From an uncultured Thermomicrobia bacterium (GTDB lineage: Bacteria; Chloroflexota; Chloroflexia; Thermomicrobiales; JALYUS01): DNA of 28,673 nucleotides. Made by a program: the position numbers and the translations under genes. The notes below the pieces were generated by a model that was not told the DNA's origin, did no database searches, and saw only the letters and a program-made list of their open reading frames with translations. Location of the stretch: assembly GCA_937968015.1 (NCBI GenBank), contig CALBSO010000065.1:1-28673 (forward strand). The letters run 5' to 3'. Positions 1 to 6,737 of this stretch are shown in pieces (position 1 is the first letter of the stretch; every line of letters begins with the position of its first letter).

Positions 1-1173
1 CTCCTCCTCAAGGAGGACCGCGCCGAGTACCCGGTCCGGTGTGAGGATCGGCGCGCAGGCTTCACAGACGATTTGGTGTTCGGCGGCGATGAAATCCTCA
101 TCCTGGCGGGAATCACCAACCAGAATCGGCCGCCGTTCCCGCACCGTCCTGCCGGTCACAGTACCGTGTACGGGAATCGGATCAATCACCGTCGTGTATC
201 CGCGCTGACAGATGAGATGCAGGTTGTCGGGATCGCCCGGCCGGATCAGGTAGATCGAAACGTAATGATAGCCAAATGTCTCGGCAAGTCGGCTCACGAC
301 GATCTCGCAGACTTCTTGCTCCGTCGTCGCGCTTGTCAGCGCAACGGCGATGCGTCGCAGTTCCTCAAGTTGCTGCTTCTGTGTATCGAGGTCTTTGACC
401 ATGACATTGAATGCACGGCCAAGTTGCGCGATCTCCCCTTCACCGCGTATCGGTACATAGACGTCTCGTACACCGCGACCGAGCGCGGCCGCTGCGAGCG
501 CGACGTCGCCAACACCTCGGCCAATCGTGCGGACGAGCCAGAAGCCCGCGAATGAAACAAACGCGAGCAGGACGCCAGTCTCCAGCAGCGTGACATTTTT
601 CGCCGTATTGATGCTCGCACGACGCTTTGCCCGTATTGTCTCGGTTGCACGATGAATTTCGCCCTGGAAGCCGCCGATCAAGCCGGACGCGGCCAGCCCT
701 TTCCCTTTCAGCGCCAAGTCCGCACGCGTATCCGCGTAGGCAAAATCGGACCGGCCGACTTCCGCACGAAACTGCGCGAGCGTTTGCAGGTAGCTGCTCC
801 GATAATCGGTCATCGTCAGATCATACTGTTGCAATTGGTCGCGCATCGCCGGGGTGAGATCTACGTCTGTCGCGAGTTTCGCTCGCAGATTATCCACGAT
901 CTGCCACGATTGCTCCACGAGACCGGCGACCGCGTCAATGTCATCGGTTTTGCCGCCGCGCAACCAGACGTCCTTGATGCGCGCGATAAGCCGAATGAGC
1001 TCCTCGCGTAGGCGGGCCGAGTCATCAGTCGCGACATCATAGCGAACCTGGACACGATCTGATGCCTGCGCGATGTCACGGAACTGGAGGAGTTGAATCG
1101 CGCTGCTGCTCACCGTGAGCAAGAAGCAGAGTACTCCAAAAACCAGCAGCTTGATTTGTAATGTATGCCGCAT
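1..1173 (-). CDS. Membrane sensor protein, HAMP-GAF (3' end beyond window)
   Basis: An open frame of 391 codons runs from ATG at 1173 to the left edge without a stop, so the C-terminus is missing. The N-terminus is a membrane anchor (about residues 5-24), followed by a mostly helical extracytoplasmic region (about 25-190), a second membrane segment (about 195-214) and a HAMP linker (about 215-268, with PIRGEGEIAQLGRAFNVMV). A GAF domain follows (about 275-391, with FGYHYVSIYLI and GTVTGRTVRERRPILV). This layout is that of a transmembrane signal receptor. The missing output domain could be a histidine kinase, GGDEF/EAL, HD-GYP or phosphatase domain and cannot be told. A purine-rich stretch (GGCGGGAAG) lies just before the ATG. 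Domain calls are by eye; the receptor role is well supported, the output is unknown. Confidence 0.8.
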   Translation of the reverse strand, partial: MRHTLQIKLLVFGVLCFLLTVSSSAIQLLQFRDIAQASDRVQVRYDVATDDSARLREELIRLIARIKDVWLRGGKTDDIDAVAGLVEQSWQIVDNLRAKLATDVDLTPAMRDQLQQYDLTMTDYRSSYLQTLAQFRAEVGRSDFAYADTRADLALKGKGLAASGLIGGFQGEIHRATETIRAKRRASINTAKNVTLLETGVLLAFVSFAGFWLVRTIGRGVGDVALAAAALGRGVRDVYVPIRGEGEIAQLGRAFNVMVKDLDTQKQQLEELRRIAVALTSATTEQEVCEIVVSRLAETFGYHYVSIYLIRPGDPDNLHLICQRGYTTVIDPIPVHGTVTGRTVRERRPILVGDSRQDEDFIAAEHQIVCEACAPILTPDRVLGAVLLEEE

Positions 1174-1369
1174 GGTCTTCCCGCCTGCCCGAGCCCTCAA
1201 ACTCGCGGCATGATGTGCGCAGTATCGAACCGATTTCCCAGACCGACGCTTCGGCAACATTGGCGCATCACGTACGGTCATCGCTACTGCTGATTTGAAC
1301 GGTCGTCCAGGATGAATGTTACGGCCTGACGCCAAACATGTCTATGTGCAGCGCGATCACGATCGAGCA

Positions 1370-1939
1370 TCAACTGCCAGCCAACGGCTGGATGTTGCCA
1401 CGGAAGAGTTGGAGATACCAGCGGCGAATGTACGGCGGCATTCGCAGTGGGTCCGCCATCGCGCCGGACGCCAGCCCCGCGAAGCGCTCCGAGTCGTTCT
1501 CGAACATGCCGGGAAAGCCAGTCTGCGGGTTGCCGAACTCGTATTCTCCGGCGATAAAGCAGATACGTGGATATTGGGCGTCCTTCTCTTCGGCCGCGCG
1601 CCGAACATCGGCGCGAAACGTCCGGTTCAAGGTCGGCCAGCGGTCCCACTCTTTGCTGTATTCGTCGTAGAAGCCTGTAAGATCTGCCCACGCGTGGGCC
1701 ATTTCATGGATCGCCGCTTCGGCCTGAATGCCGAACAGTTCGATGCGGTTCTCTTCGGGGCCGTACCAAAATCCGCCGCCGTCCGGCGCATGCAAATTGC
1801 GGACGGTGCATCGGGTATCGGCGAGGATCTTCTTCGCGGCATCCGTGAATCCATACGCGTCCATCACCGCGTGTTTGAATGCATCTCCGTTTGGGTATTT
1901 CCCTGGCGGCCGACCACGTAGGCGGTTGAAGAATGACAC
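1370..1939 (-). CDS. Small HExxH-containing putative zinc metallopeptidase
   Basis: The 189-residue product has the zinc-protease signature HEMAH at residues 78-82. Downstream, FENDSERFAG (147-155) offers Glu147 or Glu151 as a third metal ligand in the manner of gluzincins. There is no signal peptide or membrane segment, so it is probably cytoplasmic or exported in an unusual way. The GTG start was chosen because AAGGAGG lies 6 bases upstream; a longer frame open to 2086 reads through this ribosome site and has no convincing start. The family is not recognised. Proteolytic activity is inferred from the motif alone, and the substrate is unknown. It lies between a sensor gene on the same strand and a 500-base gene-free region. 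Confidence 0.65.
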   Translation of the reverse strand: MSFFNRLRGRPPGKYPNGDAFKHAVMDAYGFTDAAKKILADTRCTVRNLHAPDGGGFWYGPEENRIELFGIQAEAAIHEMAHAWADLTGFYDEYSKEWDRWPTLNRTFRADVRRAAEEKDAQYPRICFIAGEYEFGNPQTGFPGMFENDSERFAGLASGAMADPLRMPPYIRRWYLQLFRGNIQPLAGS

Positions 1940-2048
1940 GAAAATCCTCCTTGCGCGATGACGATTGCGACGATCATGCAGTGACGAACGCAGCACCGTC
2001 AAGCGACACGCCGAATCACCCCCAAATACGCAGATTATCCGGAAAGTA

Positions 2049-2078
2049 TTGACACGATGCCCCGCATCGTGGTAGTGT
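2049..2078 (+). promoter_or_regulatory. Possible sigma-70 promoter with a perfect palindrome between -35 and -10
   Basis: A perfect -35 TTGACA (2049-2054) is followed after 18 bases by a weak -10 TAGTGT (2073-2078). Between them is ACGATG-ccccg-CATCGT (2054-2070), a perfect 6+6 inverted repeat placed where a repressor would block polymerase. The predicted start is near 2085, which is also where the 15-bp inverted repeat begins. The weak -10 keeps confidence low. Confidence 0.4.
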
Positions 2079-2084
2079 ACGGTC

Positions 2085-2292
2085 ACGGTAAAGTCCCGAG
2101 TCGTTGAGTAACAATGGACCGGGCGGCAGTGGCCTCACTCCTCACGGAGTGGTGCAGCGGTAAGCGGATCAGCGCCCACGCGGTGGTATGGCTGCCAAAG
2201 CATGATCGGTCGTCAGACTGAGCAATCAGCGGCGGCTCTCACGGTACACGCGCACGGACGCTGCGAAAGATCAGTCGGGACTTTACTGTTTT
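2085..2292 (+). ncRNA. Candidate structured RNA (or MITE-like element) closed by a 15-bp inverted repeat
   Basis: ACGGTAAAGTCCCGA (2085-2099) pairs with TCGGGACTTTACTGT (2275-2289) over 15 positions with a single G-U wobble, and a short T-run (2289-2292) follows. Inside, GGCAG/CTGCC (2125-2129 with 2192-2196) could enclose two hairpins, CACTCC/GGAGTG (2136-2151) and CCAC/GTGG (2176-2186). The 5' arm begins at the start site predicted from the promoter at 2049-2078. I could not match it to tmRNA, RNase P, SRP RNA or a riboswitch class I know. TA flanks the inner 9-bp arms on both sides, so a Tc1/IS630-type MITE remnant is an alternative. Confidence 0.35.
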
Positions 2293-2439
2293 CATCATGA
2301 AGCGTGCGCGGACGTCAGCCGTTGGCATCCAGCCGAAAATCAGTCTGGAGATCACTCTTTGGCTGTACGTGCGGTATGATGCGCATGCTCTGGTCGCCTT
2401 AGCCGTCAATCCACCGTCCTTAGGGGAGCGACATCGCGT

Positions 2440-3045
2440 ATGACAATCTCGACCGCGCGACGCCGTCCACCGATCCCACATAACGTTTCCGCGGCGATCC
2501 GACAATTGTTGCGGCGATTGGATCGCGCCGAGCAACTGCACGCGTCCGACGTCTCGTTTTACGCGCTGATGATCGGCGAGGCCCTTGATCTGCCTCAGGA
2601 CCTCATCCGGCAAATCGCGTGCGGTGCGCTGCTGCACGATATTGGCAAGATTGCCATCCCGCTCGACCATCGCGATCACTCGGGTGCGATGACCGCCATT
2701 GAGCGCTTGAATATGCTGACTCATCCCGAAGTCGGGGAAGCGATGGTGAGTGTCCATCCACCGCTGGAGCCGTTCGCCGAATTGGTTCGCCACCACCACG
2801 AGCGCTACGATGGTCACGGTTACCCCGATGGGCTTGCGGGCGGCGCGATACCGATCGGTGCGGCGGTGCTCGCGGTGTCCGAAGCCTTCGCGACGATGAT
2901 TACCGAGCAGCCGTACCAGTCCGCGCGAACATGGCACCAGGCGCTTGATGAAATCCGACGGGGCACCGGGTCGCAATTTCACCCGGTCGTCGCGGAGGCG
3001 TTTCTTGTCGCATTGGGTGAAGAACCGTCTCGCATGCACATCTGA
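2440..3045 (+). CDS. HD-GYP domain protein, putative c-di-GMP phosphodiesterase with altered active site
   Basis: The 201-residue protein is almost entirely an HD-GYP domain. It has His34, the HD pair at 66-67 in LLHDIGK, His95 in LTHPEVG, the HHE triplet at 119-121, the DGHGYPDGL motif at 124-132, and a QFHP segment at 179-182 where the family usually has QFDP. Such domains hydrolyse cyclic di-GMP at a two- or three-metal centre. In the usual VADxFDA motif this protein has VSEAFAT (146-152), so a normally conserved metal-ligand Asp is Glu148 and the second Asp is Ala151. It has no receiver or sensory domain. GGGGAG lies 11 bases before the ATG. Activity may be changed or lost; the family assignment is firm. 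Confidence 0.85.
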   Translation: MTISTARRRPPIPHNVSAAIRQLLRRLDRAEQLHASDVSFYALMIGEALDLPQDLIRQIACGALLHDIGKIAIPLDHRDHSGAMTAIERLNMLTHPEVGEAMVSVHPPLEPFAELVRHHHERYDGHGYPDGLAGGAIPIGAAVLAVSEAFATMITEQPYQSARTWHQALDEIRRGTGSQFHPVVAEAFLVALGEEPSRMHI

Positions 3046-3107
3046 TGCCGCCAGGGCGCCGCAGACGCGTGTACATCGCGCGACGATGCACCGATCCTCG
3101 CACGCCG

Positions 3108-3890
3108 CTAGCCGAGATAGGCTTGACGAACCCGCTCGTCGTCGGCCAATTCTGCGGCCGCGCCCTCGATCGTGACGTGGCCTGCTTCGAGGACGTATCC
3201 CCGGTCGGCATATTGCAGGGCGAGGTGCGCATTCTGCTCAACGAGGAGAATCGTCACTCCTTGCTCGTGGAGTTCGCGAATGACCGCAAAGATATTCCGG
3301 ACAATCAACGGCGCGAGACCGAGACTTGGCTCATCGAGCAGCAGCAGTCGTGGTCGGCTCATGACGGCGCGCGCGATTGCCAGCATTTGCTGTTCACCGC
3401 CGCTGAGCGTCCCCGCTTGCTGGTTGCGTCGCTCACCGAGAATCGGAAAAAGCGTGAACTGCCGTTCGATGTCGGCGCGAATCTCCGCGCGATCGGAGCG
3501 GACATACGCACCCATTTCAAGGTTGTCGAGCACACTGAAGCGCGTGAGCACGCGGCGGCCTTCCGGGCACTGGGCGATCCCCCGCCGCACCACTTCGTCG
3601 GGCCGAACCGACCCAATATCCCTGCCATCATAGAAAATCTGCCCGGAACGTGCGTTGATCAGCCGTGAGATCGTGCGGAGTGTTGTGCTCTTGCCCGCAC
3701 CATTGGCGCCGATCAATGTCACGATTTCGCCCGCGCGGACCGTCAGGTTAATCTCCCGGAGCGCCTGAATTCCACCGTAATTGACCGTCACATTCCGCAA
3801 ATCGAGGAGCACATGGGCAGCATTGTCCGGCCCGGATTGCTGGCGGATGGGGGATGTGGTCGGTGTGGAGGCGGTGTCGGGCGCGCTCAT
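3108..3890 (-). CDS. livF: Branched-chain amino acid ABC transporter ATP-binding protein LivF
   Basis: One of the two cytoplasmic ATPases that drive a HAAT-family importer for branched-chain or related amino acids. The 260-residue protein carries Walker A (GANGAGKST, 61-69), a LivF-type Q-loop region with PEGRRVLTRFSVLDNLEMG, the ABC signature LSGGEQQM (162-169), Walker B LLLLDEPSLGL (182-192) and the switch region LLVEQN. The first 25 or so residues are a non-conserved extension beyond the usual LivF start, so translation could begin later. The start ATG overlaps the livG stop by 4 bases, implying translational coupling. It is the last gene of the operon; no convincing terminator is seen between it and the convergent HD-GYP gene. 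Confidence 0.95.
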   Translation of the reverse strand: MSAPDTASTPTTSPIRQQSGPDNAAHVLLDLRNVTVNYGGIQALREINLTVRAGEIVTLIGANGAGKSTTLRTISRLINARSGQIFYDGRDIGSVRPDEVVRRGIAQCPEGRRVLTRFSVLDNLEMGAYVRSDRAEIRADIERQFTLFPILGERRNQQAGTLSGGEQQMLAIARAVMSRPRLLLLDEPSLGLAPLIVRNIFAVIRELHEQGVTILLVEQNAHLALQYADRGYVLEAGHVTIEGAAAELADDERVRQAYLG

Positions 3891-4705
3891 CCGGCATCAC
3901 CGAGATAGGCCTCGATCACTGCCGGGTCTTTTTGCACCACATGAGGCGGGCCGAGCGCAATCAACTTGCCGAAGTTCAGGACAGCGATGCGGTCGCACAG
4001 ACCCATGACGAGCGGCACATGGTGTTCGATGAGCAGCACGGTCAGGTCAAAACGCTCCCGCACCGAGCGGATAAAGCCGCTCAACGTCTGCTTTTCACTC
4101 GGATTCATGCCGGCGGCCGGTTCATCGAGCAGAAGGACGTGCGGTTCAAGGGCGAGCGCGCGTGCAATCTCCAGCCGTCGTTGATCGCCATAGGCAAAGT
4201 TGACTGCCTTCGTCTCCGCGCGATCGGCCATACCGACGAGATCGAGCAATTCCATCGCTTTTTTTCGCGTCGCCCGGGCCTCCGCGGGCGCGGGTGGCAA
4301 TCCGAGCACGCCAGCCAGGACACCACTTCGGGTATGGACATGCTGTGCGATCATCACATTCTCGACCGCGGAAAGATTTCCGAAGAGGCGGATATTCTGA
4401 AACGTCCGCGCGATGCCCCGTGCCGCCACTTGATGCGGTCGCAATGCGGTGATGTCCGCACCCCGGTAGTGGAGGCGGCCGCTTGTCGGCTGGATAAGAC
4501 CGGTCATGAGGTTAAACAACGTCGTTTTGCCCGCGCCATTCGGGCCGATCAGCCCGAAAACCTCGCCGTCGTTCACCGTGAATGAGACATCATTGACCGC
4601 GACGAGACCGCCGAAGCGACGTGTCATGCCCGTCGCCTCAAGGACGACTGCACGCGCTCGATCGGGTGCATCCGCGCGGATGCTCTCTGCCACGTCGGCG
4701 GTCAT
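3887..4705 (-). CDS. livG: Branched-chain amino acid ABC transporter ATP-binding protein LivG
   Basis: The second ATPase of the Liv-type importer. Over 272 residues it shows Walker A GPNGAGKTT (54-62), the Q-loop ARTFQNIRLFG, the LivG-typical signature variant FAYGDQRRLEIARAL (170-184) in place of LSGGQ, Walker B LLLDEPAAGMNP (191-202) and the switch histidine in LLIEHH. LivG proteins carry this YGxQRRLEIARAL form, which separates them from LivF. It overlaps livM upstream and livF downstream by 4 bases each, so the three are probably translated in sequence from one transcript. The N-terminal 20 residues are poorly conserved and the start could be slightly internal. Confidence 0.95.
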   Translation of the reverse strand: MTADVAESIRADAPDRARAVVLEATGMTRRFGGLVAVNDVSFTVNDGEVFGLIGPNGAGKTTLFNLMTGLIQPTSGRLHYRGADITALRPHQVAARGIARTFQNIRLFGNLSAVENVMIAQHVHTRSGVLAGVLGLPPAPAEARATRKKAMELLDLVGMADRAETKAVNFAYGDQRRLEIARALALEPHVLLLDEPAAGMNPSEKQTLSGFIRSVRERFDLTVLLIEHHVPLVMGLCDRIAVLNFGKLIALGPPHVVQKDPAVIEAYLGDAG

Positions 4706-5676
4706 GGTGCGGCCCGCGCTTCATCGGCGGTCGTCGCCCGCGGGCGACGACTGAAGAGCCTCCGCACCCGCCCCAGGAACTCCGGGGTGATAATTCCCTG
4801 GGGAAAGAAGACGGTGCAGAGGACGAGGAGGAGGCCAAAGATGATTAAGCGGCCGTCTTTGAGGAACTGCGCGAGCCAGTGCGGCAAGCCGCCAATATCC
4901 GCGACGGAACGCAGGATTTCCGGCAGCGCCGTAAGAACTAACCCGCCGAGAACCGGCCCGAGGAAGGTGCGCGATCCACCTATCAGCACAATGGCGAGCA
5001 CCGTGATGCTCGCATTGAAGTCGCCTTGCCGCGTATTCCATGTGTTGAGAAAATGCGCGCTGACCGTGCCGACTATTCCGGCGAGGATCGCGCCCATCGT
5101 GAAGGCGAGGACTTTATGGTACGTCGGTGCGATCCCCATTGCGTCCGCCGCCAGTTCATCTTCACGAATCGCCGTGAAGGCGCGGCCGATACGTGATTTC
5201 TCCAACCGATAGACGAACGCCATCGCCAGAATGAGTAGAGGTAAGGCGATCCAGAGGTATTGGAGAGTGGAACGAAACGGCTGCGGGATTTTGAAGATGC
5301 CGACCGCGCCCCCGGTGATTTTCAAATTCAATGACACGACACGGAGAATTTCCACAAACGCGACCGTTGCCAGTGCAAGATAAATCCCCCGCAACCGGAG
5401 CGCCGGAATGCCGACAATGATCGCCAGCGCACCGCAGAGGACGGCGGCAACGATCATTTCGATCAATAGATACGGAATGGGGAAATGCGCGCCGCTCGCG
5501 ACGTTGAATATCTTCGTCGAAAAGACCGCCGCCACATACCCGCCCAGCGCGTAGAATCCGGGGCTCGCGAGCGATAACTGCCCCGCCATGAGCGGCAAAT
5601 AGAGGGAAAGGCCAAGAACCGCCGCGAACACCATCGAAACGATCACGCTGCTGTGTGCATGAAAAAAGTCGCTCAT
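4702..5676 (-). CDS. livM: Branched-chain amino acid ABC transporter permease LivM
   Basis: An integral membrane permease of 324 residues with about eight to ten hydrophobic segments, forming the channel with LivH. LivM hallmarks are visible: LSLASPGFYALGGYVAA near residue 34, GIPALRLRGIYLALATVAF near 110, the cytoplasmic EAA-like loop with GRAFTAIREDELAADAMGI near 165, and ITVLAIVLIGGSRTFLGPVLGG near 225. The C-terminal 25 residues are a charged tail (RRLFSRRPRATTADEARAAP). The ATG lies 3 bases after the livH stop, so both permeases are co-translated. Substrate range is only inferred from the family, which also includes amide and urea transporters. Confidence 0.93.
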   Translation of the reverse strand: MSDFFHAHSSVIVSMVFAAVLGLSLYLPLMAGQLSLASPGFYALGGYVAAVFSTKIFNVASGAHFPIPYLLIEMIVAAVLCGALAIIVGIPALRLRGIYLALATVAFVEILRVVSLNLKITGGAVGIFKIPQPFRSTLQYLWIALPLLILAMAFVYRLEKSRIGRAFTAIREDELAADAMGIAPTYHKVLAFTMGAILAGIVGTVSAHFLNTWNTRQGDFNASITVLAIVLIGGSRTFLGPVLGGLVLTALPEILRSVADIGGLPHWLAQFLKDGRLIIFGLLLVLCTVFFPQGIITPEFLGRVRRLFSRRPRATTADEARAAP

Positions 5677-5679
5677 CCG

Positions 5680-6624
5680 TTAGACCTTCTGTACCTGCAC
5701 CCGGCCAAGGATGCCCTGTGGACGAAGCAGAAGAACGACAAATAAGAGACCGAAGGCGACCGCGTCTTTGTATGCTGAGTAGTCCGACGGCACGAACGCT
5801 TCGGCCAACCCCAGGACCAAACCGCCAACAACCGCGCCGGGGATGTCACCGAGGCCGCCGAGGACGATGACGGCAAGGCCCTTGAGCCCGAACGCAATGC
5901 CGAAATACGGCCCCGCGATGCTGACGCTCGAACCGACGAGCGTACCCGCCATCCCACCAAGGAAACCGCTGAGGAAAAAGGTGAACATGATGAGTCGGTC
6001 GGTGTTGATGCCGAGAAGGCTGGCGGTGGTGGCATCTTCTGAGACGGCGCGCAGCGCCTTGCCGATCTTGGTGTAGTTGATCATAAACGTGAGCAGGACA
6101 AGGATAAGGCAGGAGACGCCAAAAATGACGATCTGCACGGTACGGATCGGGATGGGTGTATTCTCGCTTCCGAAGTTAACCGCCGAAGGGAGGTTGCCGG
6201 TAATTTTTCCTTTGTACGTGTAAATCTCCGCCCCAACGAGATATTGGATCAGATTAACCGCGACAATCGCGACACCCAGACTGGAAACGAGTGAGAGCAG
6301 CCTGTCCGCTCCCCGCCGCCGCAGTGGACGAAACGCCAATCGTTCGATAATTACGGAGAGAAATCCGGCGAGGAGGCTGCCAACGATCATTGCAATGACC
6401 AGCGTCAACCCGAAGGGGAGCGACCGATTCGCGAGCACGCCGTTAAAGCCAAACGCAGCCCCGGTCAGGACGTAGGTGAAGTACGCGCCGATCGTAAAGA
6501 TCGCGCCATGAGCAAAGTTGATGATACCGAGGATCGAGAAGACCAGCGTGTAGCCGAGCGCGAAAATGGCGTACACACTGCCAATCGAAAGACCGTTCAA
6601 CAGCGATTGAATGAAGTGCGCCAA
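5680..6624 (-). CDS. livH: Branched-chain amino acid ABC transporter permease LivH
   Basis: A 314-residue polytopic membrane permease, partner of LivM. It shows the LivH pattern: an N-terminal LLNGLSIGSVYAIFALGYTL, then GIINFAHGAIFTIGAY, the conserved FRPLRRRGADRLLSLVSSLG segment, the EAA loop GKALRAVSEDATTASLLGIN, and GLKGLAVIVLGGLGDIPGA near the C-terminus. The start is a TTG with AAGGA 9 bases upstream; no ATG or GTG lies near it in frame. It is separated from the binding-protein gene by 113 bases holding two small hairpins, and from livM by 3 bases. Confidence 0.93.
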   Translation of the reverse strand: MAHFIQSLLNGLSIGSVYAIFALGYTLVFSILGIINFAHGAIFTIGAYFTYVLTGAAFGFNGVLANRSLPFGLTLVIAMIVGSLLAGFLSVIIERLAFRPLRRRGADRLLSLVSSLGVAIVAVNLIQYLVGAEIYTYKGKITGNLPSAVNFGSENTPIPIRTVQIVIFGVSCLILVLLTFMINYTKIGKALRAVSEDATTASLLGINTDRLIMFTFFLSGFLGGMAGTLVGSSVSIAGPYFGIAFGLKGLAVIVLGGLGDIPGAVVGGLVLGLAEAFVPSDYSAYKDAVAFGLLFVVLLLRPQGILGRVQVQKV

Positions 6625-6690
6625 CCTCGCCCGTCCTTGTCAGCGAGGCGATCCCACGCGTTCACGGCGCGGAATCGCACTCGCCTCCGG

Positions 6691-6729
6691 TGCCGTTCTT
6701 CGGCAAACCAGGATCGCGGCCCAAGCCGC
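6691..6729 (-). promoter_or_regulatory. Pair of intercistronic hairpins between the binding protein and permease genes
   Basis: Read on the minus strand, GCGGC-TTGG-GCCGC (6729-6716) and TGCCG-AAGAA-CGGCA (6705-6691) follow the binding-protein stop at 6738. No T-run follows, so they are not intrinsic terminators. Such hairpins commonly protect the upstream message and give an excess of binding protein over permease; that role is inferred here. Confidence 0.4.
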
Positions 6730-6737
6730 CGCTGCGG

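Larger units (their letters stand above)
1940..2439. other. 500-base gene-free region upstream of the HD-GYP gene
   Basis: I see no plausible coding frame here. The region holds a promoter-like element with an internal palindrome (2049-2078) and a 15-bp inverted repeat enclosing about 175 bases (2085-2099 with 2275-2289). Small hairpins lie inside (2136-2151 and 2176-2186). A near-direct repeat of GAAAGATCAGTCGGGA (2265-2280) occurs at 2335-2349. A possible second -10 box, TATGAT, is at 2375-2380, without a clear -35. A GGGGAG ribosome site lies 11 bases before the HD-GYP start. The elements suggest either a long structured leader, a separate small RNA, or a small inserted element. Confidence 0.6.

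Noticed and set aside
1..16. CCTCCT/AGGAGG inverted repeat at the left edge
   Set aside because: It is explained by consecutive Glu and Leu codons of the sensor gene, and the 2-base loop cannot form a stable hairpin.
890..900. TTATCCACG, close to a DnaA box
   Set aside because: It is a single copy inside the coding sequence of the sensor gene, with no cluster of boxes or AT-rich region.
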